From: DASRSS01 sp035765515
GTDB taxonomy: Bacteria > Actinomycetota > Actinomycetes > Mycobacteriales > Jatrophihabitantaceae
Assembly (NCBI GenBank): GCA_035765515.1
Contig: DASTXN010000096.1
Span: forward strand, 1-49,340
Length of the DNA stretch: 49,340 nucleotides
Direction of reading: 5' to 3'
Shown: positions 1 through 8,366 of the stretch, one piece after another
Layout of the letters: the number at the start of each line of letters is the position of its first letter
How positions within the stretch are numbered: position 1 is the stretch's first letter
Made by a program: the position numbers and the translations under genes
The notes under the pieces: model-generated
The model's database searches: none
What the model saw: only the letters and a program-made list of their open reading frames with translations
Told to the model about the DNA's origin: nothing

Positions 1-54
1 TGCGGGCGTCCACCGACTGCGCCCGGCGGCGCCGGGCATCGACGAGGTTGCAAC

Positions 55-153
55 ATGGGTTCTGTCATCAAGAAGCGGCGCAAGCGGATGGCCAAGAAGA
101 AGCACCGCAAGCTGCTGAAGAAGACCCGCGTTCAGCGGCGCAACAAGAAGTAG
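55..153 (+). CDS. Small basic ribosomal protein bS22 (AURKAIP1/COX24 domain)
   Basis: This is a 32-residue, extremely Lys/Arg-rich protein beginning MGSVIKKRRKRMAKKKHR. It matches the mini-protein found in nearly all actinobacteria and seen bound to the mycobacterial 30S subunit (bS22). A GAGG ribosome binding site lies 7 nt before the ATG. It is far shorter than most gene callers report, so it is easily missed. In Streptomyces this gene also lies near bldN and the rex-hem genes, which fits the neighbours here. Its last 22 bp overlap the 3' end of the convergent HAD gene. The function is inferred from the family; the reading frame is seen directly. Confidence 0.9.
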   Translation: MGSVIKKRRKRMAKKKHRKLLKKTRVQRRNKK

Positions 154-1031
154 CCTCGCGGCCGGCGCCGGTCCGTCCGGCCGCCGGCGAACGGGCGCAG
201 CCCCGCCTCCCACAGGCCGCGCCGGTGCAGCGCCCTGGCAGCCACCGCGCCCCCGGCGAGCGATCCGGCGCCCAGCGCCACCGGAATCCCAGCCCGCGCC
301 ATCTTGTGTCCGGTCCGAAAGTCGCGCACCTGCCAGCCGCGTGCCTTCGCCTCGGCCCGTAGCGCCGAGTCCGGGTTCACCGCGACGGGGTGCCCGACGA
401 GCTCGAGCATCGGCAGGTCGTTGATCGAGTCCGAATACGCGCTGCAGCGTGTCAGGTCCAGGCCCTCGCGTGCGGCCAGCTCCCGAACGGCCCGGGCCTT
501 CGCCTCGCCGTGCAGCACCTCGCCGACCAGGCGGCCGGTGTAGCAGCCGTCGCGCTCCTCCGCGACCGTGCCGAGTGCTCCCGTCAGCTCCAGCCGGTCG
601 GCGATGATGCCGGCGAGCTCCACCGGCGTCGCGGTCACCAGCCAGACCCGCTGCCCGGCGCTGAGGTGCAGCCGGGCGAGCGCGTAGGTGCCCGACCAGA
701 TCCGGCCGGCCAGTTCCTCGTCGTAGATCTGTTCGCCCAGCGCGACGATGTCGCTGACCTTCTTGCCGGCGACGAAGGCCAGCGCCGAATCGCGCGCCGA
801 ATGCATGTCGGCGGTGTTCTCGCCGGTCAGGCGCAGCCGGGTCTGCCGCAGCGTGAAGCTGACCAGATCGCGCCACCGGAACAGCTTGCGGGCAGCCATG
901 CCGCGCGCGAAGTGATACATCGAGGCGCCGACCAGCATGGTGTTGTCTACGTCGAAGAAGGCCGCTGCCCTGTGGTCGGGCGGCGGCTCCGGAACCGGTC
1001 CCGGCTCGTCCGCGCGGACGGTCGAGGTCAC
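132..1031 (-). CDS. HAD-IB family hydrolase (SerB-like phosphatase)
   Basis: This 299-residue protein has all HAD phosphatase motifs in order. Motif I is FFDVDNTML near residue 25 (nucleophile Asp). Motif II is VTATP. Motif III is the Lys in HGEAKARA. Motif IV is SDSINDLPML. The cap arrangement is that of subfamily IB, as in phosphoserine phosphatase. The tail carries a small hydrophobic Ala/Gly stretch and an Arg-rich end, a common form in actinobacteria. It lies 44 nt downstream of the DUF5667 gene and is probably co-transcribed with it. The substrate is unknown; a phospho-amino acid or lipid phosphate is possible. Its 3' end overlaps bS22 on the other strand by 22 bp. Confidence 0.88.
   Translation of the reverse strand: MTSTVRADEPGPVPEPPPDHRAAAFFDVDNTMLVGASMYHFARGMAARKLFRWRDLVSFTLRQTRLRLTGENTADMHSARDSALAFVAGKKVSDIVALGEQIYDEELAGRIWSGTYALARLHLSAGQRVWLVTATPVELAGIIADRLELTGALGTVAEERDGCYTGRLVGEVLHGEAKARAVRELAAREGLDLTRCSAYSDSINDLPMLELVGHPVAVNPDSALRAEAKARGWQVRDFRTGHKMARAGIPVALGAGSLAGGAVAARALHRRGLWEAGLRPFAGGRTDRRRPRGYFLLRR
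161..188. terminator. GC-rich hairpin after bS22
   Basis: GCCGGCG and CGCCGGC arms with an inner CCGG/CCGG pairing form a strong hairpin 8 nt after the bS22 stop. No T-tract follows. It lies inside the 3' end of the antisense HAD gene, so it may simply be GC-rich coding sequence. Confidence 0.35.
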
Positions 1032-1075
1032 TCGTGCAGCCTAATCGGGGCGCCGATCGCGGCGCGGCGGGGCGG

Positions 1076-2347
1076 TTACAGGTGCAGCTGGATCCCGCAG
1101 GTGCCGACGCCGATCCCGATCGGGCCGAGGGCCACGCTCGCGCCGCAGCTGTTCGTGCTCAGCACCGGCGGGATCGTCGGCAGGGTCGGCACCGAGATGC
1201 TCGGCAGCGGCAGGCCCGAGGTGGGGCTGGACGACGGGGAGCCGCTGCCGGCTGGCGTGTGCGTATCGCCGGCGCTACCACTGCCCGTCCCGCTGTTGGT
1301 GGCCGCGCCACTTTGGCCCTGTCCGACCTTCGGGCCGGCGGGGGTGCCGTGCGAGTCGGTGCCCGTGTGCGACTGGGTGATGCCCGGGTTGGCCGAACCG
1401 GTCGGGCCGGGCGTCGGGATGGTCGGACTGACGACCTCGCACGCGGTGCACGGCAGCGGGCCCAGGCTGTCGGTGCCCGAGGCGTTCAGGCAACCGCAGT
1501 CCATGTCGTCCTGCAGCGCCTGCGCGCGGGAGAACGCCGCGGCCACGAGGTCGCTGGACGTGGCGGCCCGGTCGTGCAGCGTGCCGGCCGGAATGTGCTC
1601 GACGATCTGGTCCAGCCGCGACTGCTGGTCAGGCGCCCAGTTCAGCATGATCTTGAGCGGTCCGGTGGAGTGCGACCGGACGGCCTTGGTGTCGATGAGA
1701 TTGGCGGCCTGGCGCAGGTCGTCGTCGGCCGAGCCGAGCGTGCTGGTGATCAGCGAGGCGGTATGCGGGCTGATCGCCCCGTCGGCCTGCGGGCCCTGTC
1801 CGGACAGGCCGGATGCGGACGGGATGGACAGCAGATCGGCGACCTCGTCCACCCGGGTCTTCGCGAAGTCGAGCAGTTCGGTTGCCTTGCCGGTTCCCGA
1901 TTGCAAGGACAGCTGGGCGTTCTCGCTGGCCCGCTTGAGGTTGTACAGCGGGTCACCGGGAAGCGCGCTGCGGCTGAGCCACACCGCACCGGACGCGAGC
2001 AGGACGAGCACGGCAAGCGCAGCGGTGACCAGCCGGATCGGCGTGCCCAGGCGCACCTTCGGCAGTCGCACAGCCACGAGGTGCCAGCGGGATGGCCGGA
2101 CGTGTGCGGTGGCGTAGGACTCCGGGGTGTGCCGGACGAGCCCCTCCATGCCCTCGTTGACCAGGCGCGGGGCGACGGCGACCAGTTGGGCGCGCAGTTC
2201 CGCGCGGAAGTGCTCGCGCGGGGGCGGCGACACCTGCAGTCCCGCGAGCGCACCTACCAGGGCACGAACCTTGGGGTCCGGCGAGTGCTCGGGATCGACG
2301 GCACGGTGCAGCGCGCCATTGCGCACCGGTACCCGATGCTCAACCAT
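1076..2347 (-). CDS. DUF5667 membrane protein, probable RsbN-like anti-sigma factor
   Basis: The product has 423 residues. A cytoplasmic N-terminal part of about 105 residues is followed by one membrane segment (AALAVLVLLASGAVWL), then the DUF5667 signature SALPGDPLYNLKRASE and a helical extracytoplasmic part. A low-complexity Ser/Gly/Pro/Thr tail contains two Cys pairs (CGC and CTAC). The start at 2347 is chosen because GGAGG lies 9 nt upstream; the upstream in-frame ATG codons at 2413 and 2377 lack a well-placed site. The gene follows the BldN-like sigma factor on the same strand, as rsbN follows bldN in Streptomyces. That pairing suggests it holds the sigma factor at the membrane; this is inference. 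Confidence 0.8.
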   Translation of the reverse strand: MVEHRVPVRNGALHRAVDPEHSPDPKVRALVGALAGLQVSPPPREHFRAELRAQLVAVAPRLVNEGMEGLVRHTPESYATAHVRPSRWHLVAVRLPKVRLGTPIRLVTAALAVLVLLASGAVWLSRSALPGDPLYNLKRASENAQLSLQSGTGKATELLDFAKTRVDEVADLLSIPSASGLSGQGPQADGAISPHTASLITSTLGSADDDLRQAANLIDTKAVRSHSTGPLKIMLNWAPDQQSRLDQIVEHIPAGTLHDRAATSSDLVAAAFSRAQALQDDMDCGCLNASGTDSLGPLPCTACEVVSPTIPTPGPTGSANPGITQSHTGTDSHGTPAGPKVGQGQSGAATNSGTGSGSAGDTHTPAGSGSPSSSPTSGLPLPSISVPTLPTIPPVLSTNSCGASVALGPIGIGVGTCGIQLHL

Positions 2348-2545
2348 GGCCCACAGCCTCCAACGACCGAACTTCATCCCCCACCCGATAAACATGCGCG
2401 CCCCCGACGGCACGTGTCGCCGTCACCGATGGGCGACGGCTCACTCCGATCAACGACCGAAGTGGCGCTTCGATACGCGTCGTCTTCGTACCCGTGAGTA
2501 ACCAAATCCGCGGGTGAACGCGCCGGGTGCGGGCCATCTCGCCGG

Positions 2546-3415
2546 TCATAACAGCTCGTCCCCCACGAGCTCGGCGAGCTTGCGGATCGCCCGGTGTTGC
2601 AAGGCCTTGATCGCCCCGTCGTTCTTACCCATCACCGCGGCCGTCTCGCTCACCGAGAAGCCCTGAATGAAGCGGAGGAGCACGCACTCGCGCTGCTCCT
2701 CGCCCAGCTTCCCCACCGCGGCCATCAGCCGCTCGTTCGTCAACGTGCTGAGCACCGCGTTCTCGGGGCTGGGCGCGTGATCGTCGCTTTCCGGACTGTC
2801 GGCGGTGGTGATCTCAAGCCGGTGCCGGGCGGACTTCATGTGGTCCAGGACGATGTTCCGGGCGATCGTCACGAACCAGGCGCCGATGTCGCGCCCCTGG
2901 TAGCTGATCGTGCTGATCCGGCGCAGCGCGCGCAGGAACGTCTCGCTGGTGAAGTCCTCGGCCAGGGCGCGGTCGTTCACGCGGTAGTAGATGAACCGGA
3001 ACACCGCGTCCACGTACCGGTCGTAGAGCAGGCCGAAGGCCTCGCCGTCGCCGGTCTGGGCGAGGGCGACCAGCTGCCAGACCTCGGCGTGTTCGGTGTC
3101 GATCGCGCCGTCGGGTGCGCCTGACCCGTCGGCGTCGAGGGGGGGACGGGCGTCATCGGGCTGGCCGGTCGCGGTCGGCACCGCATGGTCGGCGACCTCG
3201 TGGTAGCGGCTGTCCTTGCCCGCGTCGCGGGCCGACGAGCGGGGCGGCGGGGGTGATACGTCCACGGACATGTGCGCGATCGCGGGGCCCGCGGCGACGG
3301 CGGAAAGCGGCTGCGTACCCAGTTGGGCGATTGCGTCGTTGACCAGATCGGCGAGCGCGCGCAGACCGGCGACGGGGTCGAAGGACCGTCGCCCTGGCTG
3401 TGCTGCGCTCGGCAT
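2546..3415 (-). CDS. bldN: BldN-like ECF RNA polymerase sigma factor with N-terminal pro-region
   Basis: This is a 289-residue sigma-70 family protein. Region 2 is the stretch around LLYDRYVDAVFRFIYYR and ALAEDFTSETFLRALRR. Region 4 is QRECVLLRFIQGFSVSETA with the helix-turn-helix after it. About 115 residues precede region 2, which is unusual for ECF factors. Streptomyces BldN likewise has an N-terminal extension that is removed by proteolysis. The start at 3415 has GGAAGGG about 7 nt upstream; the longer frame to 3640 runs into the neighbouring promoter region. The downstream DUF5667 gene (RsbN-like) and the nearby rex-hem operon match the Streptomyces bldN locus. A role in differentiation is inferred and depends on the host. 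Confidence 0.82.
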   Translation of the reverse strand: MPSAAQPGRRSFDPVAGLRALADLVNDAIAQLGTQPLSAVAAGPAIAHMSVDVSPPPPRSSARDAGKDSRYHEVADHAVPTATGQPDDARPPLDADGSGAPDGAIDTEHAEVWQLVALAQTGDGEAFGLLYDRYVDAVFRFIYYRVNDRALAEDFTSETFLRALRRISTISYQGRDIGAWFVTIARNIVLDHMKSARHRLEITTADSPESDDHAPSPENAVLSTLTNERLMAAVGKLGEEQRECVLLRFIQGFSVSETAAVMGKNDGAIKALQHRAIRKLAELVGDELL

Positions 3416-3432
3416 GAGTGCACCCTTCCGGC

Positions 3433-3463
3433 GATCGCGGAAAACGTGGGGGAAACCGCGATC
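3433..3463. promoter_or_regulatory. Inverted repeat in the sigma / acyl-CoA ligase divergent region
   Basis: GATCGCGG (3433-3440) and CCGCGATC (3456-3463) form a perfect 8-bp inverted repeat with a 15-nt A/G-rich centre. It lies just upstream of the sigma factor start and would fall in its leader or promoter. It is followed by TCACGTGTGA. It may be an operator or a leader hairpin. Confidence 0.35.
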
Positions 3464-3567
3464 ACGTGTGAAGCCCGCGCTAACGGTACCTTTGATCGGC
3501 AGTTCTGAACACCGTCTTGACTGATAGGGACGGATTCGTGATCCGGACGGACACAGCGGGAGCCGGG

Positions 3568-5064
3568 GTGACCGATTCGGTACGTAGTGTCCCTGATCTG
3601 CTCCGTGCCGCCGCGGCGGGCCGGCCGGACCGGACCGCACTGGTCGACGAACAGCGCCGGTTGAGCTGGTCGGACCTGGATCGGCAGGTGGACCGGGCCG
3701 CCCGGGCCCTGCTGGCCGAAGGACTGGCCCCGGGGGATCGGGTCGGGCTGCGCCTGCCCACCTGCTGCGACCTGGCCGTGCTGTACCTGGGTGCGCTGCG
3801 GGCCGGTCTGGTGGCGGTGCCGATCGACCCCGCCTGCACGGACCCGGAAGCCGGCCACATCCTGGCCGACAGCGGCGCCGTGCTGTGCGTGGACGGGCAC
3901 AACGCCGGCCGGATCCTTGCGGCGGACCCGGACCCGGACCCGGACCCGGACGCTGTCGCCCCGCCCGCGAACGCGGCCGGCGAGGACATCGCGGTACTGC
4001 TCTATACCAGCGGCACCACGGGCACTCCCCGCGGCGCGATGCTCTCGCACCGGGCGCTGCTGGCGAACCTCGATCAGCTCGCCGCAGTCGAGCCGGCGCT
4101 GCTCACCGCCGACGACGTGCTGTTCGTGCCGCTGCCGCTCACGCACATCTTCGGCCTCAACGCCGGGCTGGGAATGGCGCTGCGGGTCGGCGCGACCACC
4201 GTGCTCGCCGGGCGGTTCGACCCGGCGGCCACGCTGCACCAGATGGCCGTCGAGGGCGTCACGGCCGTGGCCGCCGTGCCCGGCCAGTACGCGTCGTGGC
4301 TGCGCCGCCCGGATGTGCGTGACGGCTTCGCCCGAGTCCGCATCGCGATCTCCGGCTCGGCCACCCTGGGCCGCGGCCTCGTGGCCGGATACGCCGAGCT
4401 GGGCGTCCGGCTGTGCGATGGCTACGGGCTCACCGAGGCGGCCCCCGTCGTCGCGCTGAACGTGCCCGGCGTGGCCGGCGAACCGCGGGCCGGGTCAGTG
4501 GGCCGTCCACTTCCGGGGATCGAGGTGCAGCTGCGCGACGCCGACGGCACCGTGCTCGACACCGACAGTGGCGATCCCGGACGGATCTTCGTCCGCGGCC
4601 CGAACCTGTTCTGCGGGTACTGGCCCGATGGCGGGGGAGGTCCGGACGGCGACGGGTGGTTCGGCACCGGCGACATTGCGGTGCGCGATGCCGACGGCGG
4701 GCTGCACCTGGTCGGGCGCAGCGCCGAGCTGGTGAACGTCAACGGGTTCAACGTGTACCCGGCCGAGGTCGAGGCGGTACTGGCCGCCGACGCCGCGGTG
4801 GCCGAGGTCGCCGTGACCGGGGTGCCGGACGAGCGCACCGGCGAGGCGGTGCATGCGTACGTCGTGCCCGCCCGTGGCGCCACGGTCCGCCCGGACGAGT
4901 TGCTGGCGGCGGCCGCGCGCTCGCTGGCGCGCTTCAAGCTGCCGGCCGTGATCGAGGTCGTGGCCGAGCTGCCGCACACCGTGACCGGCAAGGTGATGAA
5001 ATGGGCGCTCGGGGGCAGCGACGGGCAGGGCAACAGCGGAGGACGGACCGGTGGCGGCGACTGA
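3568..5064 (+). CDS. AMP-binding acyl-CoA ligase (ANL superfamily)
   Basis: The frame encodes a complete acyl-adenylate-forming enzyme of about 498 residues. The ATP-binding loop is LLYTSGTTGTPRGAMLSH, followed by the adenine/substrate motif DGYGLTEAAPV. The hinge motif is GWFGTGDIA...GRSAELVNVNGFNVYPAEVE, and the C-terminal catalytic lysine lies in HTVTGKVMKW. It should activate a carboxylic acid, probably fatty, to the acyl-CoA via an acyl-AMP; the chain length cannot be told. The GTG at 3568 has GGGAG 5 nt upstream; GTG 3538 and TTG 3517 are in-frame alternatives. A short Asp-Pro repeat interrupts the N-terminal domain (see the repeat at 3924). The end overlaps the glutaredoxin-like gene by 14 bp. 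Confidence 0.85.
   Translation: MTDSVRSVPDLLRAAAAGRPDRTALVDEQRRLSWSDLDRQVDRAARALLAEGLAPGDRVGLRLPTCCDLAVLYLGALRAGLVAVPIDPACTDPEAGHILADSGAVLCVDGHNAGRILAADPDPDPDPDAVAPPANAAGEDIAVLLYTSGTTGTPRGAMLSHRALLANLDQLAAVEPALLTADDVLFVPLPLTHIFGLNAGLGMALRVGATTVLAGRFDPAATLHQMAVEGVTAVAAVPGQYASWLRRPDVRDGFARVRIAISGSATLGRGLVAGYAELGVRLCDGYGLTEAAPVVALNVPGVAGEPRAGSVGRPLPGIEVQLRDADGTVLDTDSGDPGRIFVRGPNLFCGYWPDGGGGPDGDGWFGTGDIAVRDADGGLHLVGRSAELVNVNGFNVYPAEVEAVLAADAAVAEVAVTGVPDERTGEAVHAYVVPARGATVRPDELLAAAARSLARFKLPAVIEVVAELPHTVTGKVMKWALGGSDGQGNSGGRTGGGD
3924..3947 (+). repeat. Hexanucleotide tandem repeat (GGACCC x4) inside the acyl-CoA ligase
   Basis: Four exact copies of GGACCC stand in tandem and encode a (Asp-Pro)4 run in a surface loop before the ATP-binding motif. 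The repeat keeps the frame, so slippage would lengthen or shorten the loop by two residues at a time. Confidence 0.85.
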
Positions 5065-5299
5065 TCACGACGTAACGTTGGTCACGCGGGTCGGCTGTCA
5101 CCTGTGCCAGGACGCCGAGGTCACCCTGCGCCGGCTGCGGGACGAGCTTGGCTTCCGCTACACCGAACTCGACGTGGACGCCGAGCCGCGCCGCCAGGAC
5201 GAATACTCCGACCGGGTACCGGTAATCCTGATCGACGGCAAGGAACACGGCTACTGGCGGGTCGAGGAGCAGAGGTTCCGCAAGGCGCTGAAGCGCTGA
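5051..5299 (+). CDS. Glutaredoxin family protein
   Basis: This is an 82-residue thioredoxin-fold protein with the redox pair CHLC near residue 15 (GCHLCQDAEVTL) and the cis-Pro segment RVPVILIDG. Its length fits the DUF836/glutaredoxin-like family. It is GTG-started and overlaps the end of the ligase by 14 bp, so translation is probably coupled. In actinobacteria this small protein commonly lies just upstream of rex. It is a likely cytosolic dithiol protein; the partner is unknown. Confidence 0.85.
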   Translation: MAATDHDVTLVTRVGCHLCQDAEVTLRRLRDELGFRYTELDVDAEPRRQDEYSDRVPVILIDGKEHGYWRVEEQRFRKALKR

Positions 5300-5352
5300 A
5301 TCACGGCCGCCGACAGGGCGCCAGCCGCACCTATAACACAGCCCTGCTCGAT

Positions 5353-5370
5353 TTGGGAAAAGATTCACGA
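5353..5370 (+). promoter_or_regulatory. Rex operator (ROP) upstream of rex
   Basis: The 18-mer TTGGGAAAAGATTCACGA matches the known Rex operator pattern TTGTGAAnnnnTTCACAA at 12 of the 14 fixed positions. It lies 94 nt before the rex start codon. In Streptomyces, Rex binds such a site to control its own rex-hem operon when NADH is low. A TATAAC hexamer at 5332-5337 could be the -10 box, which would put the operator at the transcription start, but no convincing -35 was seen. Confidence 0.75.
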
Positions 5371-5464
5371 GCGGCGTAGCTTCGGAGCAGTCCAATCGCT
5401 TCTACCACACCGACCCACCGGGCCGTCCAGCGGCCGGAGCGGGGCCGGTGCTACCGAGGTGCCG

Positions 5465-6154
5465 ATGTCCGACGAGCGCACGGGAGTCAGCTCCGATGCG
5501 CGCACCGTTCCCGAGGCCACCGTGGCCCGCCTGGCCACGTATCTGCGCGTGCTCGGCGAGCTCGGTGACGGCACGGTCGCGACGATCTCGTCCGAGGAGC
5601 TGGCCGTCGCGGCCGGCGTGAACTCGGCCAAGCTGCGCAAGGACCTGTCCTACCTGGGCTCCTACGGCATCCGTGGCGTCGGCTACGACGTCAGCACGCT
5701 CAGCGACGAGATCGCGCGCACGCTGGGCATCAGCGTGCACCGCGCGGTAGCGCTGATCGGTGTCGGCAACCTGGGCCAGGCGCTCGCCGGGTACGACGGG
5801 TTCGTCTCGCGCGGGTTCCGGATCGCTGCGCTGCTGGACGCCTCGCCCGAGCTGATCGGGCGGACCGTGCGCGGTCTGGTCGTGCGCGACGTCGCCGACC
5901 TGGCCGAGGTCGTGGCCGAGCAGCAGATCACGATCGCCGTGCTCGCCACGCCGGCCGACGTGGCGCAGCAGGTGTGCGACCAGGTCGTGGCTGCGGGCGT
6001 GACCAGCATCCTGAACTTCGCGCCGGTCGTGCTCTGCGTGCCCTCGTACGTCGACCTGCGCAAGGTCGACCTGGCGGCTGAGCTGCAGATCCTGTCCTTC
6101 CACGAGAACCGCAAGGCCGCGGCGCTGATGTCGTCGGGGGGTGCCGGCTCATGA
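5465..6154 (+). CDS. rex: Redox-sensing transcriptional repressor Rex
   Basis: The product has 229 residues. An N-terminal winged helix covers about residues 15-75 (VPEATVARLATYLRVL; GVNSAKLRKDLSYLGSYG). A Rossmann domain follows with the dinucleotide motif LIGVGNLGQAL near residue 98. The C-terminal swap helix begins near VDLAAELQILSFHE. Rex binds DNA when NAD+ is high and releases it when NADH rises. The ATG at 5465 has GAGG 5 nt upstream; GTG 5459 is a weaker choice. The gene heads the heme operon, overlaps hemA by ATGA, and lies behind a good Rex operator, so it is probably autoregulated. Confidence 0.95.
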   Translation: MSDERTGVSSDARTVPEATVARLATYLRVLGELGDGTVATISSEELAVAAGVNSAKLRKDLSYLGSYGIRGVGYDVSTLSDEIARTLGISVHRAVALIGVGNLGQALAGYDGFVSRGFRIAALLDASPELIGRTVRGLVVRDVADLAEVVAEQQITIAVLATPADVAQQVCDQVVAAGVTSILNFAPVVLCVPSYVDLRKVDLAAELQILSFHENRKAAALMSSGGAGS

Positions 6155-7449
6155 GCATTCTGGTTGTCGGGCTGTCGCACCGGACGGCGCCGGTCGCCTT
6201 GCTGGAAAAGGCGGTCGTGCCCGTCGACGACCTGCGCAAGACCGTCGAAGAGCTGCACGAGACCGAGACGATCAGTGAGGTGCTGCTGCTGTCGACGTGC
6301 AACCGCGTCGAGGTGTACGCGGACGTCGCGCGGTTCCACCCGGCTGTCGCCGAGATCGGCGCGGTGCTCTCACGGCACTCCGGCGTGCCCGTCGCGGATC
6401 TCACCGAGCACCTGTACGTGCACTTCGCCGAGGCCGCGGTCGAGCACCTGCTGACAGTCGCGTCCGGGCTGGACTCGATGGTCATCGGCGAGTCGCAGAT
6501 CCTCGGCCAGTTGCGCGCCGCGTACACGCTGGCCACCGAGCTCGGCTCGGTCGGCACGGTGCTGCACGACCTGGCCCAGACCGCGCTGCGCGTCGGCAAG
6601 CGCGTGCACACCGACACCGGTATCGACCGCGCCGGCGCGTCCGTCGTGTCGGTCGCGCTGGACCGCGCCGAGCAGGTGCTGGGCTCGCTCGCCGGGCGCC
6701 GGGCGCTGATCGTCGGCGCCGGCTCGATGGGTGCGCTCGCCGGCGCCTCGCTGCGCCGCCGCGAGATCGGCGACATCGTCGTCGCGAACCGCTCGCCCGA
6801 GCGCGCCGAGCGGCTGGCCGAGACGCTGAACGGGGCGGCGGTCGGGCTGTCGGCGCTGCCCGAACAGATCGTGCAGGCCGACCTGGTGATCTCCTCCACC
6901 GGAGCGACCGGGCTGATGGTCGAGGCCGACCAGGTGCCCGCACGCCCGGACCGTCCGCTGGTGGTGCTGGACCTGGCGCTGCCGCGGGACGTCGCGCCGT
7001 CGGTAGGTGAGCTCGCGGGCGTGACCTACGTGGACATCGACGCGCTGCGCTCGAGCGGCGCGATGGTCAGCGACGCCGACGTCCAGGACGCGACCGCGAT
7101 CGTCACCGAGGAGCTGGGCCGCTACCTCGGCGAGCAGCAGAAGCTGGCCGTCGCACCGACCGTGACCGCCTTGCGCGCGCGTGCCAATCAGGTGATCGAG
7201 GCCGAGCTGGCCCGCCTGGACGGCAAGCTGCCCGGCCTCGACCCGGACGTGCGGCGGGACGTCGCCGAGACCGTCCGGCGCGCGGTGGAGAAGCTGCTGC
7301 ACGCGCCGACCGTCCGGGTGAAGGAGTTCGCGTCGCTGCCCGGTGGCGACCAGTACGCGAGCGCGCTGCGCGAGCTGTTCGACCTCGACCCGGCCGCCGC
7401 CGAGTCCGTCGCTGCGGTGAAGAAGCCGCCGGGTGGTGAGGCGTCGTGA
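6151..7449 (+). CDS. hemA: Glutamyl-tRNA reductase
   Basis: HemA reduces glutamyl-tRNA(Glu) to glutamate-1-semialdehyde, the first committed step of C5-type heme synthesis. The 432-residue protein has the catalytic Cys50 in LLSTCNRVEVYA, the substrate-binding GLDSMVIGESQILGQ, and the NADPH loop IVGAGSMG near residue 187. The C-terminal dimerisation helices are present. The ATG overlaps the rex stop (ATGA), and its own stop overlaps the hemC GTG (GTGA). This tight coupling matches the rex-hemACD operon of Streptomyces and places the enzyme under Rex control. Confidence 0.97.
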   Translation: MSILVVGLSHRTAPVALLEKAVVPVDDLRKTVEELHETETISEVLLLSTCNRVEVYADVARFHPAVAEIGAVLSRHSGVPVADLTEHLYVHFAEAAVEHLLTVASGLDSMVIGESQILGQLRAAYTLATELGSVGTVLHDLAQTALRVGKRVHTDTGIDRAGASVVSVALDRAEQVLGSLAGRRALIVGAGSMGALAGASLRRREIGDIVVANRSPERAERLAETLNGAAVGLSALPEQIVQADLVISSTGATGLMVEADQVPARPDRPLVVLDLALPRDVAPSVGELAGVTYVDIDALRSSGAMVSDADVQDATAIVTEELGRYLGEQQKLAVAPTVTALRARANQVIEAELARLDGKLPGLDPDVRRDVAETVRRAVEKLLHAPTVRVKEFASLPGGDQYASALRELFDLDPAAAESVAAVKKPPGGEAS

Positions 7450-8366
7450 CCGTGACTCGCACGCTGCGCATCGGCACACGCGCCTCGGCGCTGGCCCGCA
7501 CGCAGACCCAGCACGTGATCGACGCGCTCGGCGTCGCGGTGGACGTCGTCCCGATCGTCACGCACGGCGACCGGTCCAGCGCATCGATGGCCCAGCTCGG
7601 GGGCACCGGGGTCTTCGTGTCGGCGCTGCGGGAAGCCCTGCTCGCCGGCGAGATCGACGTGGCGGTGCACTCGTTCAAGGACCTGCCGACCGCGCCCGCG
7701 GACGGGATCGTGATCGCGGCCGTCCCGCTGCGCGAGGACCCGCGCGACGCGCTCGTCGCCCGCGACGGGCTGACCCTCGGGGCGCTGCCGGCCGGGTCCC
7801 GGGTCGGCACCGGCGCGCCGCGCCGTGCCGCGCAGCTGAACGCGCTCGGCCTGGGGCTCGAGATCGTCGAGCTACGGGGCAACGTCGACACGCGGTTGGG
7901 CAAGGTTGCGTCCCGGGAACTGGACGCGGTCGTCCTCGCGCTGGCCGGGCTGCGCCGGCTGGGCCGCGCGGACGAAGTCACCGAGATCCTTGACCCGATC
8001 CAGGTGCTGCCCGCCCCCGCGCAGGGTGCGCTGGCGATCGAGTGCCGAGCGTCCGATGACGACGCCCGCGCGGTGCTGGCCGCACTGGATCACGCCGACA
8101 CCCGGGCCGCCGTCGCCGCGGAGCGGGCCCTGCTGGCCGCGCTGGAGGCCGGGTGCACCGCCCCGGTCGGCGCGCTGGCAGTCGTCGCCGAGGGCGACGG
8201 CGGCACCGAGGTTTTCCTGCGGGCCAACGTGACGGAACTGGACGGCAACGACGCCGTCCGCCTGTCCGCCACCGGCCCGACCACCGATGCCGAGGGCGTG
8301 GGACGGCGGCTCGCCGCCGACCTGCTCGCCGCAGGCGCAGATCAACTCATGGGAGTTCAATCATGA
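7446..8366 (+). CDS. hemC: Hydroxymethylbilane synthase (porphobilinogen deaminase)
   Basis: HemC joins four porphobilinogens into hydroxymethylbilane. The 306-residue protein shows IGTRASALA, the catalytic Asp in VHSFKDLPT, the Arg-rich GTGAPRRAAQL, and the dipyrromethane cofactor Cys237 in LEAGCTAPVGA. All key residues are present. The GTG start lies in a GTGA overlap with hemA, and the stop overlaps the next ATG (ATGA). Confidence 0.97.
   Translation: MTVTRTLRIGTRASALARTQTQHVIDALGVAVDVVPIVTHGDRSSASMAQLGGTGVFVSALREALLAGEIDVAVHSFKDLPTAPADGIVIAAVPLREDPRDALVARDGLTLGALPAGSRVGTGAPRRAAQLNALGLGLEIVELRGNVDTRLGKVASRELDAVVLALAGLRRLGRADEVTEILDPIQVLPAPAQGALAIECRASDDDARAVLAALDHADTRAAVAAERALLAALEAGCTAPVGALAVVAEGDGGTEVFLRANVTELDGNDAVRLSATGPTTDAEGVGRRLAADLLAAGADQLMGVQS

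Noticed and set aside
1..54. End of an upstream gene at the window edge
   Set aside because: All three forward frames lack a stop within these 54 bases before bS22 and no motif can be recognised, so no gene can be supported.
390..2497. Long plus-strand frames opposite the HAD and DUF5667 genes
   Set aside because: They are shadows in GC-rich DNA; the minus-strand products have recognisable motifs and binding sites.
3517..3567. TTG start at 3517 for the acyl-CoA ligase
   Set aside because: The extra 17 residues are not family-like and a better-placed GGGAG precedes the GTG at 3568.
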